Part shown: in pieces, positions 27,327 to 36,227 of the stretch
How positions within the stretch are numbered: the stretch's first letter is position 1
Layout of the letters: each line of letters begins with the position of its first letter
Assembly: GCA_964585485.1 (NCBI GenBank)
Contig: CAZPDS010000003.1
Location: 1 to 64,000, forward strand
Source of the DNA: CALGYY01 sp964585485
GTDB taxonomy: Bacteria; Bacteroidota; Bacteroidia; Bacteroidales; CAIWKO01
Direction of reading: 5' to 3'
Length of the DNA: 64,000 nt
Program-made: the position numbers and the translations under genes
The notes under the pieces: model-generated
The model's database searches: none
What the model was told of the DNA's origin: nothing
What the model saw: only the letters and a program-made list of their open reading frames with translations

Positions 27327-28553
27327 ATGAAAACGTTTAAAAAGACACTGAAGACCCTGCTCATGATCGTTCTGATAAGCCTGCTAACCCTCGTGTTGGG
27401 GGTAGGGGCTTTCCTTAGCTGGACAACACTGAGCGATTACCGGCCACCGGCACAGGAAGTGTTGATAGCGGCGGGGCCCAAGGGGCTTAACTTTATCGCC
27501 CGCGATGAACTCTCCCTGCTAAGCTGGAATATTGGGTACTGCGGCCTCGGTAAGGAAATGGATTTCTTTTTCGACGGCGGGAAGAAGATGCGGCCGCCGG
27601 ATAGTCTATATCAGAAATACCTCAACGGTGTGTTTAATTTTCTGGCGCGTAACGACAGCATGGATATGGTGCTGGTGCAGGAAGTTGATGTGAACAGCCG
27701 TCGATCCTTCAATACTTCACAAATCGACCTCTTGAAAGAAGCGCTCCCCGGCCACACCTACACGTTCGCCGCAAACTATGATGCCGATTTTGTTCCTTCG
27801 CCCCTGCTCAATCCAATGGGTCGGGTGTACTCAGGCCTGATGAGTTTCTCAAAATTTGCACCGGTCACGGCGGAACGATACAGCTACCCGCTTAATTTCC
27901 GGTGGCCCATGAAACTCTTTATGCTGGACCGCTGCTTCATTATGGAGCGGTTTAAAACAGCCGACGGCAAAGAACTTATCCTTATCAACACCCATAATTC
28001 GGCCTATGCTGACGGGGAACAACTTCGGGTTTATGAAGTCTGGCTGGTGCGAAGCTTTATGTTGGCGGAATACGAAAAGGGGAACTACGTTATTGCCGGG
28101 GGCGACTGGAACCAGGTACCCTGGGACTATACGCATTTTCAGTACTACGGAAATTACTTCCGCTATCCGGATTGCCCGGTAATGGAGAAAAGCCTTTGGC
28201 CAGATGACTGGCATTGGGGCGTTGATGCCCATGCCCCCACCAATCGATTTGTGGATGAAGCCTACCGCCCTGGCCTTACGCCCACCACAAGCATCGATTA
28301 TTTCATCACCTCCCCCAACGTCGAAATCCTACAGGCCAGCGTAATCCCAACAGGATTCGAATTCTCCGATCACCAGCCGGTTTACCTCAAAATCCGCTTG
28401 CTGAATGAGCTGCAATCCTGCACCGGACCCTGCGGAGAGCGAATCCGTGTGCTGGAAGACTCGCTAAAATCAACAGCGGGTAAGCGCCGCAGCACCGGGA
28501 CACAAATGGCTAAGCCGGAAGTCAAACCCGATCGCTTTTATCAGCGTAAATAG
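27327..28553 (+). CDS. Endonuclease/exonuclease/phosphatase (EEP) family protein, membrane-anchored
   Basis: 408 residues. An N-terminal hydrophobic helix (9-33) should anchor it in the inner membrane with the catalytic domain outside the cytoplasm. EEP motifs: LSWNIGYCG (Asn68), LVQEVD (Glu119), INTHNSAY, GGDWNQVP and SDHQPVYLKI (last His of the catalytic pair). A 45-residue hydrophilic basic tail follows the domain. Family members are phosphodiesterases acting on nucleic acids, phospholipids or phosphate esters; membrane location makes a DNA-repair role unlikely, but the substrate is not evident. Confidence 0.85.
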   Translation: MKTFKKTLKTLLMIVLISLLTLVLGVGAFLSWTTLSDYRPPAQEVLIAAGPKGLNFIARDELSLLSWNIGYCGLGKEMDFFFDGGKKMRPPDSLYQKYLNGVFNFLARNDSMDMVLVQEVDVNSRRSFNTSQIDLLKEALPGHTYTFAANYDADFVPSPLLNPMGRVYSGLMSFSKFAPVTAERYSYPLNFRWPMKLFMLDRCFIMERFKTADGKELILINTHNSAYADGEQLRVYEVWLVRSFMLAEYEKGNYVIAGGDWNQVPWDYTHFQYYGNYFRYPDCPVMEKSLWPDDWHWGVDAHAPTNRFVDEAYRPGLTPTTSIDYFITSPNVEILQASVIPTGFEFSDHQPVYLKIRLLNELQSCTGPCGERIRVLEDSLKSTAGKRRSTGTQMAKPEVKPDRFYQRK

Positions 28554-28572
28554 AAGGTTCCCAGGCGCCGGA

Positions 28573-29700
28573 TTACAACTGAAACAGTCCGGCGGTTACC
28601 CGATCGGCCATCAGCTTTCCGGGAGTGGTCAGTGTAAGTTGATGCCCCCTTTGCAAAAGCCAACCCGCCCGGATATATTCCTGTGCTGCATCAAGAACGC
28701 TTTCAGCCGTATTATCGCCATAATCACCGGCCACAACCTCGATATCGACGCCCTCTATCCGGCGAAGCGCGGTCATGAGGTACTCATTCAAACGCTGCTG
28801 TTCCGTGAGAATTTCTGTTTCATACGCCGGAAGGCCGTTCAGGATACCCTGGCGATAATCGTTTAGGCGGCTAACATTCCACTGCCGGCTGCGGCCATTG
28901 AAGGAATGCGCCGAGGCGCCCAGTCCCAGGTACGGAATACCCTGCCAATAGGCTGAGTTATGCCGGGAACGATAGGCCGGCGGGCTGTAGTTGCTAAGCT
29001 CGTATTGCTCGTAGCCTGCGGCAGGCAAGGCCTTCATCATCAACAGGAACTGGCGCACTACCTGCTCCTCATCGGGGGCGACACAACGATTTCTGTCAAT
29101 GTTGACCTTTAAGGTGGTGCGGTCCTCAATCGTTAAGGCGTAGGCCGAGACATGCTGAACGCCGGCATCCATAATAACTTTAATATCCTGCGATAAGCTT
29201 TCATCGGTTTGACCGGGAATACCAAAAATAAGATCCGCCGAAACATTCCGAAACGGACTGGCCGAAATACACCGTAGAGCTTGCCGGGCACACTCCGCCG
29301 AATGGCGGCGGCCCAGGTAAGTCAGCACCTCATCGTTGAGCGACTGCACGCCCAGGCTAAGGCGGGTGACGCCCGTTTGAAACAAGGCCACGAGGAAATC
29401 CTTGTTGATATGCTCGGGGTTCGCTTCCAGGGTAATTTCGGCGTCAGCGGCCACTGAAAACAGAGCCCGGACCTTTTGAAGTATACGATCTACCTCAGAC
29501 GGCTTCAGCAGGGAGGGCGTTCCTCCGCCAAAATACAACGTATGCACGGTTTCGCCCATCAGATACTCCTTACGCAGCTCCATCTCACGAAGGATCCATT
29601 CGGTATATTCTGCCCTGTCGCGATTTCCGGCCACGGAAAAAAAATTACAATAGTGGCATTTGGAGGCACAAAAAGGAATATGAAAGTAGAGTCCGGCCAT
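28573..29700 (-). CDS. hemW: Radical SAM protein HemW (haem chaperone, HemN-like)
   Basis: 375 residues from the MAGLYFHIP start at 29700; a longer in-frame start at 29739 is less likely. Radical SAM cluster motif CASKCHYCNF (Cys11, Cys15, Cys18): as in HemW, the fourth cysteine of HemN (CX3CX2CxC) is replaced by Phe. Also LYFGGGTPSLL, VTRLSLGVQSLND and LIFGIPGQTDES. HemW is a haem-binding chaperone that delivers haem to respiratory enzymes rather than a true coproporphyrinogen oxidase. The C-terminal HemN_C region (LGLGASAHSF...LMTALR) is intact. Confidence 0.93.
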   Translation of the reverse strand: MAGLYFHIPFCASKCHYCNFFSVAGNRDRAEYTEWILREMELRKEYLMGETVHTLYFGGGTPSLLKPSEVDRILQKVRALFSVAADAEITLEANPEHINKDFLVALFQTGVTRLSLGVQSLNDEVLTYLGRRHSAECARQALRCISASPFRNVSADLIFGIPGQTDESLSQDIKVIMDAGVQHVSAYALTIEDRTTLKVNIDRNRCVAPDEEQVVRQFLLMMKALPAAGYEQYELSNYSPPAYRSRHNSAYWQGIPYLGLGASAHSFNGRSRQWNVSRLNDYRQGILNGLPAYETEILTEQQRLNEYLMTALRRIEGVDIEVVAGDYGDNTAESVLDAAQEYIRAGWLLQRGHQLTLTTPGKLMADRVTAGLFQL

Positions 29701-29805
29701 AGTTGTAGGGGAAGCGACTTCTTCGCCGCAAATGTACAACTATTCCAACGCGCAGGCCGTCTGTCACGGCAGGAAATATTTCGCTACTGTTTTCCGGAAT
29801 TCCTG

Positions 29806-29813
29806 TATCTTTG
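29806..29813 (+). promoter_or_regulatory. TAnnTTTG box of yidC
   Basis: TATCTTTG followed by C, about 34 bases before the ATG at 29848. The -33 element is weak. Confidence 0.6.
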
Positions 29814-29847
29814 CGCCTTGCCATCGGGCTAAAAACATGTTTGTAAT

Positions 29848-31812
29848 ATGAATAAGAACACACTTAATACCATCATTGGTATTGCTGTTATTTTTGCGAT
29901 TGTTATCGGGTACAGCCTACTAACTGCACCTTCGAAAGAAGAAATTGCGCAGCGAAAAAAAGCACAGGATTCCTTACGGGTGGTAACCCTGGAAAATGCC
30001 CGGAAAGACTCCATCGCGCTGGTTTCAAAAAAGAAGATTGAAGATTCGGTCAACAGGCTTCTTAAAGTCAAAGGAGTTGATAGCCTTCCGGCGAACGACA
30101 GCCTGAAAAGTACGGCCAGCGCGAAGATGAGCGGCCCCTTTAGCGTTGCTTCCAAACCGGTAAAGGAAAACTTTATCGTTCAGAGCGATCTGGTTAAACT
30201 TACCTTTACACGGCGCGGCGGATTTATCTCAAAACTGGAACTGCTGAAGTACAAAACCTGGGACCAGCAACCGCTGATCTTGTTCGACAATGACCGTGGG
30301 TTTAAATTAAACTTCTACGGCTCGGATGATAAATTATATTCCACCACCGACTTCTTCTTTGAGCCCTTCATTGCGGACGCTAAATACAGCGGCCAGGACA
30401 GCATTAACCTTGGACCCAACGACAGTCTGGTGTTTTCCATGCGCTTGTACCCGAACCTGAGCGACTCGGTTCAAAACAAGGAAAAGTACATTGAATATCG
30501 CTATGTGGTGCGCGGGAACGACTACATGATCGGGTTCTCCATCAATACGGTAAAACTGCAGGACGTGTTGGCCGAAAACTCCACCTATTTATTCTGTGAA
30601 TGGGGTATGACCATGATGCAGAAAGAAAAGGATCATAAAACAGAAGCCAACGTAACCTCCGTTTATTTCAAGCCGAAGGATGATGACGTTGATAACCTTT
30701 CGGAAACGGGCAGTGACGAAAAAAGCTTCAAGGTTCCGGTAAAATGGATTTCCTTCAAGCAGCAGTTTTTCGCTGCAAGCATCATTGCCGATGAAAGCTT
30801 CAAAGAGGCCGAACTTAAGGTAGATGGGCTTAAAGACAACAAAGATCAGCGGCTGAAAGAAATGTATGCGTCCATGACCATTATTGCCGAAGGCGGCAAG
30901 GACCTTACCTTCCCGATGTCCTTGTACTTTGGACCCTTGCAGTACAAAGGTCTCAAGGCTTATCATCAGGACTTCGAGCGCCAGATACCGTTGGGATGGG
31001 GATTTTTCCTGCTGCATTGGATCAACCGTTTTGCCGTTCTCCCGGTTTTCAACTGGCTGGAAGGATATGGCATCAACTACGGCATCATCATCCTGCTGCT
31101 CACCATCATGCTTAAGATCCTCCTCTTCCCGATTGCTTATAAAACGTATAAGTCATCTGCGAAGATGCGGGTACTAAAGCCTGAGGTTGATGAAATCGGC
31201 AAAAAATTCCCCAAGAAGGAAGACGCGATGAAAAAACAGCAGGCCACGATGGCCTTATACAAAAAGGCCGGGGTGAATCCCATGGCCGGCTGTGTACCAC
31301 TATTGTTGCAGATGCCAATTCTGATTGCCATGTATCGTTTCTTCCCGTCGTCCATTGAATTGCGTCAACAGTCTTTCCTATGGGCAACAGACCTTTCCAG
31401 TTATGATAGCATCGCTTCCTGGTCAACCTACATTCCGCTGCTCAGCGATTTCTACGGCAACCATGTCAGTTTATTCACGCTGCTGATGACCGTGACCACC
31501 ATCATATACACCTGGCTCAACAACCAAATGATGGGCAGTACCCAGCAAATGCCGGGGATGAAGGTAATGATGTACCTGATGCCCATCATGTTCCTCGGCT
31601 TTTTCAACAGTTTTGCTTCAGGTTTAAGTTACTATTACTTCCTGGCCAACATCTTCACCTTCCTGCAGATGTTTGTCATCCGCTGGACCATCAATGAAGA
31701 TAAGATTCATGCGCAGATTCAGGAAAACAAGAAAAAGCCCATCAAGAAATCCGGTTTTCAGGCCCGAATTGAAAAAATGGCCAAAGATCGCGGTTTAAAT
31801 ACCGGCCGTTAA
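29848..31812 (+). CDS. yidC: Membrane protein insertase YidC
   Basis: 654 residues. N-terminal transmembrane helix (7-25), large periplasmic beta-sandwich domain (about 95-360), then the conserved Oxa1/YidC hydrophobic core with LPVFNWLEGYGINYGIIILLLTIMLK, the cytoplasmic hairpin (SSAKMRVLKPEVDEIGKKFP) and the final helices ending in NMNKPGM-like positions MPGMKVMMYLMPIMFLGFFNSFASGLSYYY. It inserts inner-membrane proteins alone or with SecYEG. The unusual Lys/Asp/Ser-rich stretch after the first helix is a linker. It shares the cluster with SecDF 1.1 kb downstream. Confidence 0.97.
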   Translation: MNKNTLNTIIGIAVIFAIVIGYSLLTAPSKEEIAQRKKAQDSLRVVTLENARKDSIALVSKKKIEDSVNRLLKVKGVDSLPANDSLKSTASAKMSGPFSVASKPVKENFIVQSDLVKLTFTRRGGFISKLELLKYKTWDQQPLILFDNDRGFKLNFYGSDDKLYSTTDFFFEPFIADAKYSGQDSINLGPNDSLVFSMRLYPNLSDSVQNKEKYIEYRYVVRGNDYMIGFSINTVKLQDVLAENSTYLFCEWGMTMMQKEKDHKTEANVTSVYFKPKDDDVDNLSETGSDEKSFKVPVKWISFKQQFFAASIIADESFKEAELKVDGLKDNKDQRLKEMYASMTIIAEGGKDLTFPMSLYFGPLQYKGLKAYHQDFERQIPLGWGFFLLHWINRFAVLPVFNWLEGYGINYGIIILLLTIMLKILLFPIAYKTYKSSAKMRVLKPEVDEIGKKFPKKEDAMKKQQATMALYKKAGVNPMAGCVPLLLQMPILIAMYRFFPSSIELRQQSFLWATDLSSYDSIASWSTYIPLLSDFYGNHVSLFTLLMTVTTIIYTWLNNQMMGSTQQMPGMKVMMYLMPIMFLGFFNSFASGLSYYYFLANIFTFLQMFVIRWTINEDKIHAQIQENKKKPIKKSGFQARIEKMAKDRGLNTGR

Positions 31813-31824
31813 TAACCAATAACA

Positions 31825-31864
31825 ACAAAGCGAGGGGCTGTACGTCAGCCCCTCGCTTTGTTTA
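31825..31864 (+). terminator. Terminator after yidC
   Basis: Long perfect stem (ACAAAGCGAGGGGCTG paired with its complement, about 16 bp) with a 5-base loop, ending in TTTAAA. The DMT transporter gene starts 10 bases later. Confidence 0.8.
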
Positions 31865-31873
31865 AATTCCACC

Positions 31874-32764
31874 ATGAAAAACAAGCTAACGCAATGGCTA
31901 ATTCTGCTTGTTTTAGTCCTGACCTGGGGCAGTTCTTTTATTCTGATGAAGAAAGGGCTGCTTGTATTTCCACCGCTCCAGATGGGCGCCCTACGGATCG
32001 TGCTGACCTTTCTTTTTCTGCTGCCTTTTATGGTTTTAAGGATCCGCAAAATCAAACGCCGGCAATGGGGATTATTTTTCCTGTCCGGGTTGCTGGGCTC
32101 CGGAATACCGGCCATGCTCTTCGCCTATGCACAGAGCGGGATTGACAGCTCCCTGTCCGGCATCCTCAACTCCCTGACTCCGCTTTTCACCCTGCTGGTC
32201 GGCTTACTGTTTTTCCGATTTCGGGCGCGTTGGTTTCAGATAACCGGCGTTTTCATTGGGTTGGCGGGCGCCTGTGGATTGGTGGCCCTAAGTGGCGGAG
32301 GCGACATCAGCTGGAATTTTAGTTATGCTTCCTTCATCATTTTGGCCACCATCCTCTACGCTATTAACATAAATATCGTAAAGACATACTTTACGGAAAC
32401 CGATCCGATCAGTATCACGACATACACCATTGGCGCTATAGGCCTCCCGGCACTGTTGTACCTGCTTGGGTGCACCAATTTTATTACCCTCATGCAAGAG
32501 ACCGAAGGCGCGTGGCGGGCCTTTTCCATGATCGCCATCCTGAGTGTAGCCGGAACCGGGGTTGCTGGCATATTATACAATTACCTGATCAAGATTTCAA
32601 ATGTCATCTTTGCTTCCTCGGTTACGTATATGATACCCATCGTGGCCGTTTTCTGGGGGCTGGGCGATGGCGAGCATTTCAGCGCGTACAGCATCATTTG
32701 GATTCTTCTGGTGATGGCGGGCGTGTTTTTGGTGAACAATCCTTTGGCAAAAAAAAATAAGTAA
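31874..32764 (+). CDS. EamA/DMT-family transporter
   Basis: 296 residues with about ten hydrophobic segments and the two EamA repeats (residues about 6-140 and 150-290). Typical features: LTWGSSFILMKKGL near the N-terminus, GILNSLTPLFTLLVG in the first repeat and ASSVTYMIPIVAVFWG in the second. Drug/metabolite exporters of this type move small organic solutes across the inner membrane; the substrate cannot be told. The gene starts 10 bp after the yidC terminator. Confidence 0.9.
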   Translation: MKNKLTQWLILLVLVLTWGSSFILMKKGLLVFPPLQMGALRIVLTFLFLLPFMVLRIRKIKRRQWGLFFLSGLLGSGIPAMLFAYAQSGIDSSLSGILNSLTPLFTLLVGLLFFRFRARWFQITGVFIGLAGACGLVALSGGGDISWNFSYASFIILATILYAININIVKTYFTETDPISITTYTIGAIGLPALLYLLGCTNFITLMQETEGAWRAFSMIAILSVAGTGVAGILYNYLIKISNVIFASSVTYMIPIVAVFWGLGDGEHFSAYSIIWILLVMAGVFLVNNPLAKKNK

Positions 32765-32848
32765 ACACGGGTGTTTGGGCGACTAAGCGCGGAAAGAAAT
32801 TCTAGCGAACTGAGAACCATCGCGAAAGCACAAACTTTTCCGACCGCT

Positions 32849-32879
32849 TTGGTTATTAATAATAGAAAGTCTATATTTG
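32849..32879 (+). promoter_or_regulatory. Bacteroidota-type promoter of secDF
   Basis: TTG (32849-32851), 20-base spacer and TATATTTG (32872-32879), about 42 bases before the ATG. Confidence 0.75.
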
Positions 32880-32921
32880 CACCCTCAATTTTGAACGGAA
32901 GAATTATAAACGATTAAGAAT

Positions 32922-35900
32922 ATGCAAAGTAAAGGAGCAATTAAGTTTTTGGCTATCGCCCTCGCGCTCGTATGCCTTTTTCAGCTGTCATTCACTTTTT
33001 TCACCCGCTCGGTGGAAAAGGATGCGGTGGAATATGCCGAAAATAGCGATGCTGCTATAGTAGCGAAGAATCTGGCGCAGGGAAATGCCGCCATGGAAAA
33101 TTTCCTGTTCGACTCGATTAAGGCCCGTAAGGAGCAGTATTATCTTGACTCCATGTCGAATGAAGTGATTTACAATTTCGCATGGATTCGTAAATACACA
33201 TATAAGGATTGCAAGAGCAAGGAACTGAACCTTGGTCTTGACCTCAAGGGCGGTATGAACGTGACCATGGAAATTTCCCTTCCGGAAATTATCATTGCCC
33301 TTTCGGGGAATAATGAGAACGCCAATTTCCGTCAGGCGATCGCCAAGGCTCGTGAGATGCAGAAAAGCAGCGATCAGGACTTTATCGTGCTCTTCGAAAA
33401 ATCATGGAACGAAATTACCAACAACGGAAGTTTAGCCTCGATTTTTATCGTGGGGATGAAAGACCGCATCACCTTTAACGCCACCAATGAAGAGGTTTTA
33501 AAAGTAGTTCGCGAAGAAGCGGAAGGCGCCATCGACCGCACCTTTAATATTCTGCGTTCACGTATCGACCGTTTTGGGGTTACCCAGCCCAACATCCAGA
33601 AGCTCTCTACTACAGGGCGCATCCTGGTAGAGCTCCCGGGTATCAAGGAACCTGAACGCGTTCGTAAACTCCTCCAGGGTACGGCTCAGCTTGAATTCTG
33701 GGAAACCTACGAATACAAAGACGCTTATCAGTACCTCGATAAAGCCGATAAGTTGCTGCTGAACAAATTTGCCGCAGGAGATACCGCCACCAGCGATTCT
33801 GCCGCTGTTGCCACGGCCGACAGCACGACGGCCAAGGACACCACAAAAACAGTAGCCGAAACCAAAAAACCCGACTCCGCTAAACCTGCGGCGCAGGGTC
33901 AGCAAACCGCTGAGCAGTACGCCAAGGAACATCCCTTGTATGCGCTGCTGAGTCCGGCAATTGTGCAAGATGAAAAAGGCTCGTATTTCCCCAACCCCGG
34001 ACCGGTGGTGGGATATTGCAAAATTATTGACACCGCCGCCGTTGGCGATATGCTTCGCCGCCCGGATGTGAAAGGCATTTTCCCAAGAAATATGAAACTG
34101 GCCTGGACCGCCAAGCCGTCCGATGAAAACAACTCGGTGGTTCAACTGGTTGCCCTTAAAGCCTCCCGCGAAGGAAAAGCCTCTTTAGGTGGAGACGTTG
34201 TGATTGATGCCCGTCAGGACTTTGGTCAGAACAACTCCAATGAAATCAGCATGACCATGAACTCGGAAGGGGCCCAAATCTGGAAAAACCTTACCGCCAG
34301 CAACATCGGGAACTGCATCGCCATCGTGCTCGACAATTACGTATACTCGTTTCCACGGGTTAATACAGAAATCCCGAATGGACGATCCTCCATTACCGGC
34401 GACTTCACCCTGGAAGAAGCAAAAGACCTGGCCAACATCCTGAAAGCCGGTAAACTTCCGGCACCGGCACGTATCGTTGAAGAAGCGGTTGTAGGACCTT
34501 CGCTGGGTCAGGAAGCCATTACCTCCGGGATGTATTCCTTCATCATCGCTTTTGTTTTCATCATGCTTTACATGATTCTGTATTACAACAAAGCCGGCCT
34601 GGTCGCTAACCTCGCGTTGCTCACCAACGTATTCTTCCTGTTTGGTATCCTTGCCTCCCTCGGCGCTGTGTTAACACTCCCCGGTATTGCCGGTATCGTG
34701 CTCACCATGGGTATGGCTGTTGACGCCAACGTTATTATTTATGAGCGTATCCGCGAAGAAATCCGCGCCGGAAAGGCAGGGCGTCTTGCCATGTCCGACG
34801 GTTATAAACACGCCTACTCCGCTATCATCGACAGTAACGTTACCACTATTATTGCCGGTATCGTGTTGTACGTTTTCGGATCCGGCCCGGTACAAGGTTT
34901 TGCCACCACCCTGGTCATTGGTATTCTTACTACCATGTTCTCGGCCATCTTCATTTCCCGCCTGATCTTCGAATTTGCACTCAACCGGAACTGGCACGTG
35001 AACTACTGGAATTCTTTTACCAAAAACCTGTTTACCAACACAAAGATTAACTTCGTGGGCTTCCGCCCGAAGATGTACCTCTTTTCCGGCATTGTGCTGC
35101 TGATCGGGATCACTTCCATTAGCATCCGTAATTTTAGTGCTGGTGTTGACTTTGCAGGGGGTCGTACCTACGTCGTGCGCTTCGACAAAGACATCCAAAC
35201 CGGAGATGTTCGTAGTGCCTTAAAGGCAGAGTTTGGTGAAGATATGGAGGTAAAAGCTTACGGCCCTGAAAGCCAGGTTAAGATTACCACCAAGTACATG
35301 GTAAATGACGACAGCCCTGCGACAGACTCTATCATTGAAGCCAAAATCTATAACGGATTGAAAGGCCTCTATTCCAGTCCTCTCTCCTACAATGATTTTT
35401 CGGAGACAAAGGATGGAAAGGAAATCGGAAAGCTCAGCTCACAGAAAGTAGGACCGACCATCGCCGACGACATACGCATCGCAGCCATTTGGGCGATTTC
35501 CATCGCACTGCTGCTCATCTTTGTCTACGTGGCCATCCGCTTTAAAAAATGGCAGTGGGGTTTGGGCGGCGTTATCGCGCTGATTCACGACTCCATCATT
35601 GTGCTGTCCCTCTATTCACTCTTTTACGGAGTGGTTCCCTGGAGCATGGAAATTGACCAGCAAACCATCGCGGTGCTGCTAACGCTCATCGGTTTCTCCA
35701 TCAACGACACGGTTATCATTTTCGACCGTATCCGTGAATACCAGACCTTATACCCCAAACGCGAACTGGGCATGAATATCAACTCGGCCATCAACAGCAC
35801 CCTGGGGCGTACCATCAATACCTCGGGTACTGTAGCCGTTTCGCTGATTGCCATGTTCCTCTTTGGCGGTGAAATCATCCGCGGTATGACCTTCTCACTG

Positions 35901-36029
35901 CTGGTGGGGGTACTTATCGGTACCTATTCATCCATTGGCATTGCCACCCCGGTCGCCTACGATTTCATCCGAATGACCAACAAACGGAAAGAACGCAAGC
36001 AAGCCGCCAGGCTGGCATCAGCAAAATAA
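32922..36029 (+). CDS. secDF: Fused protein translocase subunit SecDF
   Basis: 1,035 residues: SecD and SecF fused in one chain, the common arrangement in Bacteroidota and Bacillus. First transmembrane helix 5-24; SecD half with LNLGLDLKGGMNVTME, periplasmic P1 domain, then GIVLTMGMAVDANVIIYERIREE. SecF half starts near ISIRNFSAGVDFAGGRTYVVRF and ends with GFSINDTVIIFDRIRE. It pulls translocated proteins into the periplasm using the proton gradient. An Ala/Thr/Lys-rich low-complexity insert (about 288-335) sits inside the P1 region, a variable site in this family. Preceded by a full promoter and followed by a strong terminator. Confidence 0.97.
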   Translation: MQSKGAIKFLAIALALVCLFQLSFTFFTRSVEKDAVEYAENSDAAIVAKNLAQGNAAMENFLFDSIKARKEQYYLDSMSNEVIYNFAWIRKYTYKDCKSKELNLGLDLKGGMNVTMEISLPEIIIALSGNNENANFRQAIAKAREMQKSSDQDFIVLFEKSWNEITNNGSLASIFIVGMKDRITFNATNEEVLKVVREEAEGAIDRTFNILRSRIDRFGVTQPNIQKLSTTGRILVELPGIKEPERVRKLLQGTAQLEFWETYEYKDAYQYLDKADKLLLNKFAAGDTATSDSAAVATADSTTAKDTTKTVAETKKPDSAKPAAQGQQTAEQYAKEHPLYALLSPAIVQDEKGSYFPNPGPVVGYCKIIDTAAVGDMLRRPDVKGIFPRNMKLAWTAKPSDENNSVVQLVALKASREGKASLGGDVVIDARQDFGQNNSNEISMTMNSEGAQIWKNLTASNIGNCIAIVLDNYVYSFPRVNTEIPNGRSSITGDFTLEEAKDLANILKAGKLPAPARIVEEAVVGPSLGQEAITSGMYSFIIAFVFIMLYMILYYNKAGLVANLALLTNVFFLFGILASLGAVLTLPGIAGIVLTMGMAVDANVIIYERIREEIRAGKAGRLAMSDGYKHAYSAIIDSNVTTIIAGIVLYVFGSGPVQGFATTLVIGILTTMFSAIFISRLIFEFALNRNWHVNYWNSFTKNLFTNTKINFVGFRPKMYLFSGIVLLIGITSISIRNFSAGVDFAGGRTYVVRFDKDIQTGDVRSALKAEFGEDMEVKAYGPESQVKITTKYMVNDDSPATDSIIEAKIYNGLKGLYSSPLSYNDFSETKDGKEIGKLSSQKVGPTIADDIRIAAIWAISIALLLIFVYVAIRFKKWQWGLGGVIALIHDSIIVLSLYSLFYGVVPWSMEIDQQTIAVLLTLIGFSINDTVIIFDRIREYQTLYPKRELGMNINSAINSTLGRTINTSGTVAVSLIAMFLFGGEIIRGMTFSLLVGVLIGTYSSIGIATPVAYDFIRMTNKRKERKQAARLASAK

Positions 36030-36033
36030 AAAA

Positions 36034-36063
36034 AAGGCTGCCGTATCCGGCAGCCTTTTTTTT
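36034..36063. terminator. Terminator after secDF
   Basis: 10-bp stem (36034-36043 with 36048-36057), TATC loop, A-run before and T-run after, so it can work in both directions. Confidence 0.88.
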
Positions 36064-36100
36064 AAGTAGTTTTACGGAGCCGCACCGGTTCTATACGAAA

Positions 36101-36139
36101 TAATCCATGTAACTTTTTTGCATGGATTACGTTAAACGT
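36101..36139. repeat. Inverted repeats upstream of the OmpA-like gene
   Basis: TAATCCATG at 36101-36109 is repeated in inverted form at 36121-36129 (11-base T-rich loop), directly followed by the dyad ACGTT-A-AACGT at 36129-36139. It lies about 90 bases before the start codon. It could be an operator or an mRNA/DNA hairpin; no function known. Confidence 0.45.
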
Positions 36140-36227
36140 TCGGTTTTTTTTTATTCACTGAGGTGCATTAAATAAATTGTATTAATTTAGCACCTTTCGA
36201 GAATGGGGTTTAATTAATCATGAAAAT

